From: Sphingopyxis chilensis
GTDB lineage: Bacteria > Pseudomonadota > Alphaproteobacteria > Sphingomonadales > Sphingomonadaceae
Reading direction: 5' to 3'
NCBI RefSeq assembly: GCF_035930445.1
Contig: NZ_CP142394.1
Location: forward strand, 777,501 to 841,500
DNA: 64,000 nucleotides
Shown: positions 17,560-26,106 of the stretch, in pieces
How positions within the stretch are numbered: position 1 is the first letter of the stretch
How the letters are laid out: every line of letters starts with the position of its first letter
Made by a program: the position numbers and the translations under genes
The notes under the pieces: generated by a model
Database searches by the model: none
Seen by the model: the letters and a program-made list of their open reading frames with translations, nothing else
Told to the model about the DNA's origin: nothing

Positions 17560-17635
17560 GCCTGGGTAGCTCAGTTGGTAGAGCATGCGACTGAAAATCG
17601 CAGTGTCGGCGGTTCGATCCCGTCCCCAGGCACCA
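17560..17635 (+). tRNA. tRNA-Phe (GAA anticodon)
   Basis: The 76-nt cloverleaf starts GCCTGGG, pairing with CCCAGGC before the discriminator A and an encoded CCA (17633-17635). The D arm is GCTCAGTTGGTAGAGC, the anticodon arm is TGCGA-CTGAAAA-TCGCA with anticodon GAA, and the T arm is GGCGG-TTCGATC-CCGTC. It is the last core feature before the accessory region, and its 3' end is intact. Confidence 0.97.
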
Positions 17636-17702
17636 CCACCTCATATATTATTGTCGCGTTCCATATTCGCCGACTCATCACGGCGTATAAGAGTTGAGGA
17701 TT

Positions 17703-17724
17703 TCCCCAGTTTTTCGGCTGGGGA
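17703..17724. other. Hairpin downstream of tniQ
   Basis: TCCCCAG (17703-17709) pairs with CTGGGGA (17718-17724) between the tRNA and the tniQ stop. On the minus strand it may end tns transcription, although no clear T-run follows. This 108-bp gap should also contain the left transposon terminus, which I could not identify. Confidence 0.4.
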
Positions 17725-17743
17725 TGTTTGGGATCCGGACTCC

Positions 17744-19651
17744 TTATTCCGGTACCGCTGACTCAACTGCTTCGAAATTCCGGATTTGCTGACTCCCAAA
17801 CACCAGATTGACGTCGGATCGTCGCCAAATATTGCTCTTGTGGAGCGTCGCCGCTGGACAAAGGCCAGCTTCCGCCATCGCATTGGCAAAGCTCCGACCT
17901 GAGCCATCAAACCATTTAGATATCTCACTTGGAAAAACGTAGGTAGAGCGAAAAACAGCCAAATCTTCGAGCAAGAATCCTTTAGCGTGCTTCCGTAGAA
18001 GGCCGGATTCAGCAGCTCGTCCCAGTACAACGTCATTCACTCCGATTATCGGCGCCGCCGTACAAGCGGGGATGTAAATGTCCGGAAGCGGAAGCGTTCG
18101 GGCTTGTTCAAGGTGGGTACGTAACGCGCCGGGATGCGCGACTACTCTTTCGCTCCAGCTTTCACCCCCGGCGGCTAAGAACGCTCTTAGCTGGCCACGT
18201 TTGATCGCTAACAATGTGTCCGACCACGCGAACGGAGACAGATCGCTCGCCAATTGCGTTGAGAGGCTGACCAGATTGGAGTCATTCTTCGGCGGCGGGA
18301 GGGAGGCGAATAAATCGTAGAGATCCGCCACAGAGGCAGGCTCCAGCAGCGGGTGCGGGGCGAGAAGTTGTACGTTCTCATCCAGAATTCGCTCAACAAG
18401 CCCGTGTTCGATAAGCGCACTGATCGCGTACGCAGGCATACCCATATCGTTGGAGAATTTAAAAATGCCCACTCCCGATCTCATCTGTCCAACAGCTTTC
18501 TGCAGTTTGACACGATCAAAAAGATGAACTCCAGTTTCGCCTGCAGATTTTCCGAGTAGGCAGTCCCCGCGCACGGCAAGCCTTTTGAGCAATTTATCAC
18601 TGATGCTGAATTCTCGCATAGCGTCCCACATCGCGATCGATTCCGTTCGCTCGGTGCACAGGGCGCGTGATCGCGACATTACTTTAAGGGGCAATTTGAG
18701 TTCACGTAGTATGAGGCCTACGCGTTTTTCCATAAGGTTGCAGAGCGGGGATTTGGATTTCGAATGGAAAAACCTACTGATAGGACCCAAAACTTGTCGC
18801 AGATTTCCGTCATTCCTCCGCGCACCTATGATCTTTCGCAACAGATTATCAACAGCATTGGGTCCACCCAGCAAAATATCCCACCCTTGGAATATCCCAT
18901 TGTCTCGCAACGGGGAGAAATCGCCAGTAGCTAGTTGGCGCCAAAGGTTGCGACAATCGGTGCGGCTTGCGTTCTGTGCCAATGCGCCCAAGTCGATCGC
19001 GGCCGCAAAGATGTCCCCATGGTCCCAGTCACCAAAGGGCAAGGGGAGAAGTGCAGCAGAGGCGTCACGCCGCTTGGGATCCATATCGACGAGCGCGGCG
19101 ATGTTTTGATACTCACGCCGACTTTCGGCCGGCAATTTTGGAGAGCGTCCCGTGAGCGGCTTTTCACAATGCTCGCAAACGGCAACTCCCAGCGACCGAG
19201 TCCATCCCAGCTTCTTTTGGCAAGCAGGGCAATTCGATTGAAGCGCGTCAAAATTATCTGGGCAGTATAGGAGAGGCCTGATCATCCAGATACTGCGCGC
19301 ATATGGCCCGGCCGTCAGGGCGGCAAACGACAATCGTCTCACATTTGCTTCGACAAATCGCCTTTCCAGCGGCGTCCCAAACCAATCGACGGTTGTGCGT
19401 TCACTTTCCTCCAAGCGGGGCAGCATGCGGCGAGCAACCTCAATCGGAGATATCCCCATAAGTTGCCCGATGTTGGCGGAAGCGGCCGATTGAGTGAATG
19501 GTACGAACGCTGTGCGCGGCGCATTAACATTTGCATGCTGAAGCAAGGTTGCTGTTGCTGGCAGCACATTGACCTCAGCGGATCGCGCTATTGCCGAAAG
19601 CAAACTCTCGTCCGAATGGATCTCTACGGGTGCGCAAAAAGGCCTGATCAT
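17744..19651 (-). CDS. tniQ: TniQ/TnsD-like target-selection protein of a Tn7-like transposon
   Basis: The 635-residue product begins with a TniQ domain (RPFCAPVEIHSDESLLSAIA) and carries a Cys cluster typical of TniQ/TnsD zinc sites, CPAC (about 141-144) and CEHC (about 159-162). The length is that of TnsD-type proteins, which bind an attachment site directly, rather than the short TniQ of CRISPR-associated elements. A C-terminal helical region with several helix-turn-helix-like stretches fits DNA recognition. It overlaps tnsC by 4 bp and is the last gene of tnsABC-tniQ. It ends 108 bp from tRNA-Phe, which makes that tRNA its probable target; this is an inference from position. Confidence 0.85.
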   Translation of the reverse strand: MIRPFCAPVEIHSDESLLSAIARSAEVNVLPATATLLQHANVNAPRTAFVPFTQSAASANIGQLMGISPIEVARRMLPRLEESERTTVDWFGTPLERRFVEANVRRLSFAALTAGPYARSIWMIRPLLYCPDNFDALQSNCPACQKKLGWTRSLGVAVCEHCEKPLTGRSPKLPAESRREYQNIAALVDMDPKRRDASAALLPLPFGDWDHGDIFAAAIDLGALAQNASRTDCRNLWRQLATGDFSPLRDNGIFQGWDILLGGPNAVDNLLRKIIGARRNDGNLRQVLGPISRFFHSKSKSPLCNLMEKRVGLILRELKLPLKVMSRSRALCTERTESIAMWDAMREFSISDKLLKRLAVRGDCLLGKSAGETGVHLFDRVKLQKAVGQMRSGVGIFKFSNDMGMPAYAISALIEHGLVERILDENVQLLAPHPLLEPASVADLYDLFASLPPPKNDSNLVSLSTQLASDLSPFAWSDTLLAIKRGQLRAFLAAGGESWSERVVAHPGALRTHLEQARTLPLPDIYIPACTAAPIIGVNDVVLGRAAESGLLRKHAKGFLLEDLAVFRSTYVFPSEISKWFDGSGRSFANAMAEAGLCPAATLHKSNIWRRSDVNLVFGSQQIRNFEAVESAVPE

Positions 19652-20598
19652 ACAGGAGCCAATCTGCGTCGTATCGGGCCGAGGCCATCACGTAAGGGGT
19701 TCCGAGTATATAGACCTTTGATTATTGCTCGATCAGTTGCCCCGATAAGGTCCGCCTTGTCTACGAGCATTCTAGATTTGGTCCCGGCGAGTTGAACCGC
19801 ATCCTTGATGAGGTTACACGCGGCTCCGAGGACACCCTGCGAAACCTCCAGGATGCACGCGGGGATGTCATCATTCAGAAGATGACGAAGTTTGCCCGCA
19901 CCCACCTGTTCGGATTTCAGCAAATAATCCGACAAAAATGCCCAGAAAAGATCGCGGTCCGCAGTTGATGTCGGGTCGAGCGGATGGAGATCGATATGAT
20001 CTTCGGTGCGGTGAGCCAATTGAGCGTTTCCACTGAAGGGCTTCCTCGCCTCCTCAAGCCCTGCAACCACGATCGGACAGCTCCCGGTGATAAGCAGACG
20101 TTTCACGGTCTCGCTGACCGACATGACAACCTTGCGGTTGTCGCTGTGTACCAGGTGGTGGAATTCATCGAGAAATAGCACCTTAACCTTTCTCGCAACC
20201 AGGTAGTTCGCAGCCCTCCTTAACAGTTGGGCCTCGGTTCCAGATTCAACCAGCGCATTGCAGCCAAAGCCCTCAAATGCTTCCAAAATATCTTGAGCAA
20301 ACTGTCGGCGAGTAGTGTTGGCGCCGAGCGTAACCTTGAGTGCGGGTATCTCTCCGGCCATCAAAGCTTCATGGGTATTGAGTTTCTGGATATAGCTATC
20401 GATTATCGTCGTCTTCCCGGATTGCGCAGGGGCGATCAAGCTCGCGCAACGCTTCGGTTGGCCCGGTTGAAGTCCGCTAAGCTCGACAAGGTAGTCAAAC
20501 GTCCCATGGGCGGCCCTTGCCCGCGGGTTATCAATAACGATGCTATCCATTAAAGCACGACGCTGGGCTGGCGAAGGGAGGTCAATAACGCCCGTCAT
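19648..20598 (-). CDS. tnsC: TnsC/TniB-like AAA+ transposition regulator
   Basis: The 316-residue ATPase has Walker A APAQSGKT (about 56-63) and Walker B VLFLDEFHHL (about 140-149), followed by the sensor-like region ITGSCPIVVAGLEEA. These segments match the TniB/TnsC family, which links the target-bound TniQ to the transposase. The N-terminus (PSPAQRRALMDSIVIDNPRA) matches the TniB group. It overlaps tnsB and tniQ by 4 bp each. At 316 residues it is closer to TniB than to the longer Tn7 TnsC. Confidence 0.9.
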   Translation of the reverse strand: MTGVIDLPSPAQRRALMDSIVIDNPRARAAHGTFDYLVELSGLQPGQPKRCASLIAPAQSGKTTIIDSYIQKLNTHEALMAGEIPALKVTLGANTTRRQFAQDILEAFEGFGCNALVESGTEAQLLRRAANYLVARKVKVLFLDEFHHLVHSDNRKVVMSVSETVKRLLITGSCPIVVAGLEEARKPFSGNAQLAHRTEDHIDLHPLDPTSTADRDLFWAFLSDYLLKSEQVGAGKLRHLLNDDIPACILEVSQGVLGAACNLIKDAVQLAGTKSRMLVDKADLIGATDRAIIKGLYTRNPLRDGLGPIRRRLAPV

Positions 20599-22682
20599 GC
20601 GATGCGCTCGAGTGATTGTCCGATCGACTTTGCACGGTCGCGATCGGCAAAGGGATCGAAAGGCGGAGATTCCTCGAATGTGACAGGTGCTGTCGCCGGG
20701 ACCTTCGGCCTAACGGTGCGAGCTCGCACTGTTCCCTTTTCGGGTTTGTCACCACCCACGCGGTGGGCGACCGTTTCGATCTTGATACTAGCGTCGTCCG
20801 ACGGGGCGAGTGAACTCGTCAATCGTGCCTTACGACGCCTTTCCTTCAGGGGCAGCTTGTCGTAACTTTGCTGAATGCTGCGCAGAAGGGCCGACTTGCG
20901 AACGCAAAGTTCATCGTCCGTAATGAAGTCTTCGTCATTTTCGCCCTTACGGCGTTGAAGCTCAAGGTGGACACGCTCACTGAGGCGGTAGGCGTATTTT
21001 TCGTTCGTGCACGGCAAAGGCACATAGGTGTTTTTAACCTCATTCCAGACGAAGACCCGCGACAAGTCCTCGGGATGGTACTTGATTTTCACCCTCGCCG
21101 AACCCCGACGGACGTTAGCCGGCTGGAGAGGAAGCAAGTCAGCGAGGAGAGTGTCGACCGCATCCGACCGATACGAAAGCCCTCGAAATTTCACGCCCTC
21201 GTGACTCAGCATGCGATCGCGAACCAACTTGCCCATTGCATGGTCCAAAGCCGAGAGATCGTGAGCCAACTCCAAACCGTCGCGTTTGACGCCCTCACGC
21301 CAGACCCGCAAAGGTGTGTCATAAATGCCGTCGTGCCTGTCGACCGAGTAGACTTCGACAAGGTAGGTACAGACTAACTCGTCAAGTTCTTGGAGGGTCA
21401 AGACGGCGTCTGACTGGGGATCGATCCGTCGTTCTCGCAATGCCACAGGATTATCGACTACGGCGCCGGGCAGTTTGTGAACGAGCTGGTTGTCCAGGCG
21501 TGAAAAGAAGCGTTCGAGAATTCCCTTATATTCCGGTCGCCTTACCGGAGCCCACTCGATCGATATGCCAGAGTCGGCGCAAGCGTCGACGAACGAGGAA
21601 CCGGTATTCTCCCAAGCGTTGTCAGCCAGAATTGTGCGGGGGACGCCAAATGCCTCCCACTGTCCGTCAATTTTAGGGAATCTTTGTTTCATCTCCGGCA
21701 TCCCCCGCATGGCTGCACGGATGCAGCTCATCGCAGAAAGAACGCTCGGGTCTTCGAAGGATAGAGAGTATCCAAGTATCATCCTCGATTTGACATCGAT
21801 CAGTGCGGCGAGCCAAGGCCTGCCAATGACGAACCGGCGAGTTGCATCGCAGATATGAACGTCCATCCTTTTTTGGTCGAGAATTGCCACGTCCAAGATC
21901 CGCTTTGTGCTGAGCGAGTTTCGGATCCCTTTGAATTGCCGGTCCGCGATGTGCTTTCCCTGCCGCGCCGCTACGTTGTCATACGTCCGTTCCATCTGGA
22001 GCCAACGCCACAACGTGGTGCGGCCGGGCACCTTAATAGGCGACTGGCCTTCTTCCACTCGGCGCTGGTTCTCATGAATCAACTGGGCGCGAACCTCATT
22101 CTGAAAATCCTCAAAGGTAAGTTTGTAGTTGGACCAGTATCGGCCGCTCGCTGCTTCAAAGACCGATTTCACGGACGGATGAAAAGACCGGCGACCAGCG
22201 TTCGTACGCTGTCGATCACCCATTTGTTTCGGTCGCCGGTCCCCATCCTGACCACGTTCTCGCAACCACCTGCGAAGCGTATGGGGGCTCGGCGGATCAA
22301 TAGGGTCCGGCTGGCGCCCCATATTGGCGCTGATGAATGCTTGCAGCTTGGATGTCGATTTTGGGACCGGCGATTTATCGTACTCGCGCACCCAGAAGAG
22401 CCTCCATGCCCGCAAAATCTTCTTGGTTGGCGATTCATCGTCTCCACAGCTGTCGCCAGGCGTGTCTTTGGTGCGATGAAGGCGGATTTTGCCCTGCGAA
22501 TATGCCGTCAGAAATTCGTCGGGCGTGAAGTTCACAGCTCGCCGCGAACGAATGCCAAGGAACTGGAGATCGTCCGATCCATCGGCGCGAGGCTTCAGCG
22601 GAGGAACCAGACTGTGAAAGGTCAGTTCGTCACCATCCACCGTGATCCGTTCGCCGAACTCAAAATTGATTAAGCCCCTCAC
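20595..22682 (-). CDS. tnsB: TnsB-like DDE transposase (Mu/TniA family)
   Basis: The 695-residue transposase has an integrase-fold catalytic core: Asp about 274 (KRMDVHICDA), Asp about 354 (RTILADNAWENTGSSF) and Glu about 390 (EYKGILERFF). Exactly 35 residues separate the second Asp from the Glu, the DD(35)E spacing. N-terminal helix-turn-helix regions (SPHTLRRWLRERGQ; GRTTLWRWLQ) should bind the element ends, and a C-terminal Mu-type beta-barrel with a charged tail follows. The reaction is 3' strand cleavage and joining. It overlaps tnsA and tnsC by 4 bp each. Confidence 0.93.
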   Translation of the reverse strand: MRGLINFEFGERITVDGDELTFHSLVPPLKPRADGSDDLQFLGIRSRRAVNFTPDEFLTAYSQGKIRLHRTKDTPGDSCGDDESPTKKILRAWRLFWVREYDKSPVPKSTSKLQAFISANMGRQPDPIDPPSPHTLRRWLRERGQDGDRRPKQMGDRQRTNAGRRSFHPSVKSVFEAASGRYWSNYKLTFEDFQNEVRAQLIHENQRRVEEGQSPIKVPGRTTLWRWLQMERTYDNVAARQGKHIADRQFKGIRNSLSTKRILDVAILDQKRMDVHICDATRRFVIGRPWLAALIDVKSRMILGYSLSFEDPSVLSAMSCIRAAMRGMPEMKQRFPKIDGQWEAFGVPRTILADNAWENTGSSFVDACADSGISIEWAPVRRPEYKGILERFFSRLDNQLVHKLPGAVVDNPVALRERRIDPQSDAVLTLQELDELVCTYLVEVYSVDRHDGIYDTPLRVWREGVKRDGLELAHDLSALDHAMGKLVRDRMLSHEGVKFRGLSYRSDAVDTLLADLLPLQPANVRRGSARVKIKYHPEDLSRVFVWNEVKNTYVPLPCTNEKYAYRLSERVHLELQRRKGENDEDFITDDELCVRKSALLRSIQQSYDKLPLKERRRKARLTSSLAPSDDASIKIETVAHRVGGDKPEKGTVRARTVRPKVPATAPVTFEESPPFDPFADRDRAKSIGQSLERIA

Positions 22683-23446
22683 GGCGAATTGGCCTCAAGA
22701 AGCGATACTGCTGCGCCATCATGCAGCCCGTTGGTCACATCGATATTTACGAACCGGCGCACCGCCATCGCGAAGAGCGTGGCTTTAGGATGAGCACCAT
22801 TCATCATTGAGAGTATGTCGCTCAGCGGTTTGCTCTCGCTCCGCAGCGCGTGGTGTACGGTAGTAATGTCGACCGGGGTGATAGCCGTGCGGCGATAAGC
22901 CTGAATTTCTTCAATTGCCGAAAAGGACGGCTCGTTCAAAATCGCTGAGCGTTCCCTGATCTCGAAATTGTGACCCAAGGCAGCGTAAATCTGGGACGCT
23001 TGTTCCAGCTTCTCGGTGTAATCCGTATCTGCTTTAGGATCGAAGCTGTCCTTGATCTCGATAACTCTCCGCTGACCGCCCGCCACGTGATCAATGCGGT
23101 CCGGCGTATAGCGACGAGCTTTTCCCGCGCACCGCCAGTGCATCGTCTCGGGCTGCACGAAATAGGACGTGATTTTCGGATCGACCTCGCAGCGGTATAA
23201 GTCACGCAGCTCGAGCCGTGACTCCCACGGCAGCAAATTGCCCATTTTGACGCTGAAATAGCGCCCCATCGCCCGGGCGCGGCGCCCGTTCGAGATTCTC
23301 ACGTGGCCGCCTCCTTGGCGGCGCACAACTCGCACATCCTCGATCTGAGTATCGGCCAAGGAAAGGCTCAGGCTTAAAGAAAATTTTTCAAACAAGGAAA
23401 TATCCCGAATCGCAATGCCATAATGATCGCGATAATCGGAAACCAT
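22679..23446 (-). CDS. tnsA: TnsA-like endonuclease of a Tn7-like transposon
   Basis: The product is about 255 residues and has a PD-(D/E)XK nuclease core: Glu in LPWESRLELRDLY, Asp in YTPDRIDH (about 116) and the EIK motif in RRVIEIKDSF (about 130-132). TnsA cuts the 5' strands so that the element moves by cut-and-paste rather than as a cointegrate. ATG 23446 is taken as the start; TTG 23458 in the same frame is the alternative. A short SLSLSLSL repeat lies in the N-terminal region. The promoter must lie in the ~80 bp upstream, which also holds the putative TnsB sites, so end binding could repress the operon. Confidence 0.85.
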   Translation of the reverse strand: MVSDYRDHYGIAIRDISLFEKFSLSLSLSLADTQIEDVRVVRRQGGGHVRISNGRRARAMGRYFSVKMGNLLPWESRLELRDLYRCEVDPKITSYFVQPETMHWRCAGKARRYTPDRIDHVAGGQRRVIEIKDSFDPKADTDYTEKLEQASQIYAALGHNFEIRERSAILNEPSFSAIEEIQAYRRTAITPVDITTVHHALRSESKPLSDILSMMNGAHPKATLFAMAVRRFVNIDVTNGLHDGAAVSLLEANSP

Positions 23447-23471
23447 GTCAACTAACAAATCAGGTAGGGCA

Positions 23472-23517
23472 AATGTATAGTGTAATTTACGACCAATGTA
23501 TAGTCAAAATGTCGGTC
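23472..23517. repeat. Tandem 23-bp repeats, putative TnsB-binding sites at a transposon end
   Basis: AATGTATAGT occurs at 23472-23481 and 23495-23504, each followed by a 13-bp segment matching at 6 positions (…TTTACGACC and …TGTCGGTC), giving two units with a 23-bp period directly outside tnsA. Tn7-like ends carry several such sites of about 20 bp. Read inward on the minus strand, the outermost bases would be TGACCGACATTTTGAC from 23518, a possible terminal TG. I found no matching copy near tRNA-Phe or elsewhere in the window. Confidence 0.55.
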
Positions 23518-23558
23518 ATGTGATTTAATAAAAAGGAAATAGACTTGCAGCTGTTCTT

Positions 23559-24230
23559 TTGCAAACCTACATCAATTTCAGAGCCGATTCGCTTTTGGGG
23601 GATTTCTGGCTCTCGAGCACGCCAACCGTTGGCGCGCGTCGCAATGGAAAGACCAAAAAGATGATGATGAATTGGGTCGCCAAACAGGCGAACTTTGACA
23701 AAAGCGGACTCAAGGTGCTGACTGGTCGGAACGATCAGCAGAGCCTGGCACTGGCCGAGCGCTACCGTCTGTTGAGCCCCATCGCGGGCCGCGAAATCGA
23801 CGTTGAGAGGGCATTTGGTACCGTCGGGTTTGCCGCCATGGAAGATGCTGGAATTTCTTTGGCGGTTGCCTCCGGTCCGTTTCGTGAGCTGATGTATTAC
23901 GGTCTCGGAGCTTTGGCCCAGACGTCGCTCCGGTCGGGTTTTGTCGGTACTGCCGAGCAGTGGGATCAGTTCCTGGGGTGGTTCGAGACGGGGAACGGAA
24001 ACCTCGATCAACGTAGGCTTCATGAACTTCTGGAGATTCATGAGCGCAATGCGAACCGGTTTTTGGTTGTAACTGGGGAAGAATGCTTCACCACGAACAA
24101 CAAGGACGATGTCTTCGAGCGCGGAGACCAGGTCGTTCGCAAAGTTGTGGACGCAAATAAGATTGCCGACAAACTGCGGAATTATCGCAGTGATCTGTTC
24201 ACGTTTGAGCCGGCTAGCCCGGCTCGTTGA
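23559..24230 (+). CDS. Unrecognised P-loop-like protein, possibly 5'-truncated
   Basis: The frame encodes up to 223 residues from TTG 23559 (open from 23532) with coding-like codon use. Near the N-terminus GARRNGKT fits a Walker A consensus (GxxxxGKT), but it lies only ~28 residues in and no clear Walker B follows. The rest (VLTGRNDQQSLALAERYR; HERNANRFLVVTGEECF) is not a family I recognise. The reading frame meets a stop at 23529, next to the presumed transposon end, so the gene may have lost its 5' part. No ribosome-binding site precedes the TTG. It could be a remnant of an earlier mobile element. Confidence 0.45.
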   Translation: MQTYINFRADSLLGDFWLSSTPTVGARRNGKTKKMMMNWVAKQANFDKSGLKVLTGRNDQQSLALAERYRLLSPIAGREIDVERAFGTVGFAAMEDAGISLAVASGPFRELMYYGLGALAQTSLRSGFVGTAEQWDQFLGWFETGNGNLDQRRLHELLEIHERNANRFLVVTGEECFTTNNKDDVFERGDQVVRKVVDANKIADKLRNYRSDLFTFEPASPAR

Positions 24231-24239
24231 TAGCAGCAT

Positions 24240-24259
24240 GCGCCCCCTAGTGGGGGCGC
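24240..24259. repeat. 20-bp perfect inverted repeat
   Basis: GCGCCCCCTAGTGGGGGCGC is nearly self-complementary over its full length and lies between two accessory ORFs. No T-run follows, so it is not a standard terminator. It could be a protein-binding or recombination site. Confidence 0.4.
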
Positions 24260-24295
24260 GGCTACTACCAGCGGGCAACGGAAGGAGGCCGCGTA

Positions 24296-24499
24296 ATGGC
24301 GATCTACCAAGTCTACCTGATGGGCCACACCCACCCTCTTTCCCTTGACCTCCCCTTTCGCGATCTTGGAGATCTGATGGCTGAGGCGTCTCGTACTAAG
24401 TTCTTGGCCGGCCACTTGCCCATGGCCGATGACCACGGTGTCTGTCGGGGCGTCATGGTTGCTACCGGGCGGATTCAGTGCATCATCGAAGCGGATTGA
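24296..24499 (+). CDS. Small hypothetical protein
   Basis: The 67-residue product (starting MAIYQVYLMGHTHPLSLDLP) is preceded by a very strong Shine-Dalgarno, GGAAGGAGG, at a good distance from the ATG, which supports it as a real gene. The sequence looks globular, with alternating hydrophobic positions and no signal peptide or membrane segment. I do not recognise the family. It lies in the same orientation as the P-loop-like ORF, 65 bp after it. Confidence 0.55.
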   Translation: MAIYQVYLMGHTHPLSLDLPFRDLGDLMAEASRTKFLAGHLPMADDHGVCRGVMVATGRIQCIIEAD

Positions 24500-24869
24500 G
24501 ATCCTCAGGCTCCACGATTGTCCATTCGGCAAGCACGACGGGACACACCCGACGGTGTCACGTCGACAGGAGGGGTCTTGATTTCGCCTATAGCGTAAGC
24601 ATCCAAGGGAGCCCGCAGGCTACAATGACTTTGCGGTAGAGCCGGCTTTGCTAAGCGGCTTGCACCAGTGCGATCTCCGCTCACCTACCGTCATATGCAA
24701 GGCGATCCTACTCGGAGGATACGATCAAGATCACGAACCGCCGGAAGTCGAAAGTGCGATTGATCATGCCGCGGCCACGTTACTTGGCACGCCAAAGGTG
24801 TCGGCGATCACCGACGTTGTTGACGCTGCGGCTCGGCGGCAACTTTGATGGCGTGTCGCCACGGATCCA
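24500..24869. other. Intergenic stretch with one weak ORF
   Basis: Only a 66-codon open frame (24648-24848, plus strand, TTG start, ending TDVVDAAARRQL) is present, without a convincing ribosome-binding site. Coding status is doubtful. The interval separates the transposon-side debris from the catabolic cluster, and no terminator stands out. Confidence 0.3.
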
Positions 24870-26105
24870 TTAGGCCTTTCCTGAAGGTTTCCTGGAGGGG
24901 GCCATAGGGCGTCGTGCAAGAACTGCCGTCTCGGCGATCTTGACCAGAAATTCTTCGCAGTACGCCAAATCGGTTAAGGCCACCCACTCATCTGCTCGGT
25001 GAGCTTGCTCGATAGAGCCGGGGCCGCATACGATGGTCTGGATCCCCGTGGCTTGGAATTGACCGGCTTCGGTGCCGTATGAAACCTTGCAGTGATTGCC
25101 GGTCGTCAAATCTGTTACTCGTTTCAAGATTTGGCTGTTGTTTGCCCCCGCGTCGAAACCCGGGACGTCCGCGACTACTTCTAGCTTGGCGCCGAGCTCC
25201 GGCGAACCGTGCTGCATCGCGGGGTTGATGACTTCATGAATAAACCGCCTCACTTCCCGTTCTATGCGAAGGGGATCCTCTGACGGCAGGGCACGATATT
25301 CGAACGTGAAAACACAGTGCTCGGCGACCACGTTTGGAGCGGTGCCTCCTGAAATCTCGCTCACGACCAGCGAAGTGTAAGGGGGATCAAACCCTTCGTC
25401 GAATGGGCCCTCTTCCTTCGCTGTTCGCGCAATCTCGGTTAGGTGATTTAGGATGCGAGATGCGTACTCGATTGCGTTCACGCCATCGTGCGGGCGCGAG
25501 GAATGAGAAGGGCGGCCACGAACGCTGCAGCGTAGGATCCGGATGCCCTTGTGGGCAATGACCGGCTGCATGTTGGTCGGCTCGCCAACTATGCAGTAAT
25601 CGGGCTTCACGCCGCGTCGGGCAAGATCTTCGATCAAGATCGGTGCTCCGAGGCAACCCACTTCTTCGTCAAACGAGAGCGCGAGGTGCACCGGGTGGGG
25701 CAGGCCTAGTTTCGCCCACCGAGGCGCGAGGCTGATTGCAACGCCTAGGAAGCCTTTCATGTCACAGGCGCCACGTCCGTAGAGGCGATCGTTGCGAACC
25801 TGTGGGGCGAAAGGGTCGGTGGTCCAGTCTTGTCCATCTACCGGTACCACGTCGGTATGCCCGGACAATACCAGCCCACCCTGCAACGTCCCGTTGAGAG
25901 CCGGCAGGGTCGCGAACAGGTTCGCCTTTCTGCCGTCGTGGTTCCAAGTAAGGCTCACGTGCCAATTTTCGTCGCGCAGGAATTTCGCAACGAACTCAAT
26001 TAGCGCGAGATTTGACACCCTTGACGTCGTGTCGAACGCTATGAGACGCTCGACCCATTCTAGCGCGAGCGGGGACGGACGAAGGGGCTCCTCGTTTCCG
26101 GCCAT
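24870..26105 (-). CDS. M20-family deacylase (acetylornithine deacetylase ArgE-like)
   Basis: The 411-residue zinc hydrolase has all M20A landmarks: GHTDVVPVDG (His and Asp ligands), YGRGACDMKGFLG (bridging Asp), SFDEEVGCLGA (catalytic Glu pair), IVGEPTNMQP, RGRPSHSSRPHDGVNA and the late CGPGSIEQAHRADEW His. It should cleave the amide of an N-acyl amino acid. Because it sits in an uptake/catabolic cluster rather than with arginine genes, a non-biosynthetic role on an N-acylated amino acid or small peptide is likelier than ornithine synthesis. It starts one base after the MFS stop, so the two form one transcript. Confidence 0.88.
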   Translation of the reverse strand: MAGNEEPLRPSPLALEWVERLIAFDTTSRVSNLALIEFVAKFLRDENWHVSLTWNHDGRKANLFATLPALNGTLQGGLVLSGHTDVVPVDGQDWTTDPFAPQVRNDRLYGRGACDMKGFLGVAISLAPRWAKLGLPHPVHLALSFDEEVGCLGAPILIEDLARRGVKPDYCIVGEPTNMQPVIAHKGIRILRCSVRGRPSHSSRPHDGVNAIEYASRILNHLTEIARTAKEEGPFDEGFDPPYTSLVVSEISGGTAPNVVAEHCVFTFEYRALPSEDPLRIEREVRRFIHEVINPAMQHGSPELGAKLEVVADVPGFDAGANNSQILKRVTDLTTGNHCKVSYGTEAGQFQATGIQTIVCGPGSIEQAHRADEWVALTDLAYCEEFLVKIAETAVLARRPMAPSRKPSGKA

Positions 26106-26106
26106 G

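Noticed and set aside
17744..23518. Defence island as cargo of the Tn7-like element
   Set aside because: No second set of end repeats could be found near 50 kb and tnsA, rather than tniQ, faces the defence block, so linkage is unsupported by the sequence.
17636..24300. CRISPR array or cas genes linked to the TniQ element
   Set aside because: No repeated spacer structure and no Cas-like protein were found near the element or elsewhere in the window.
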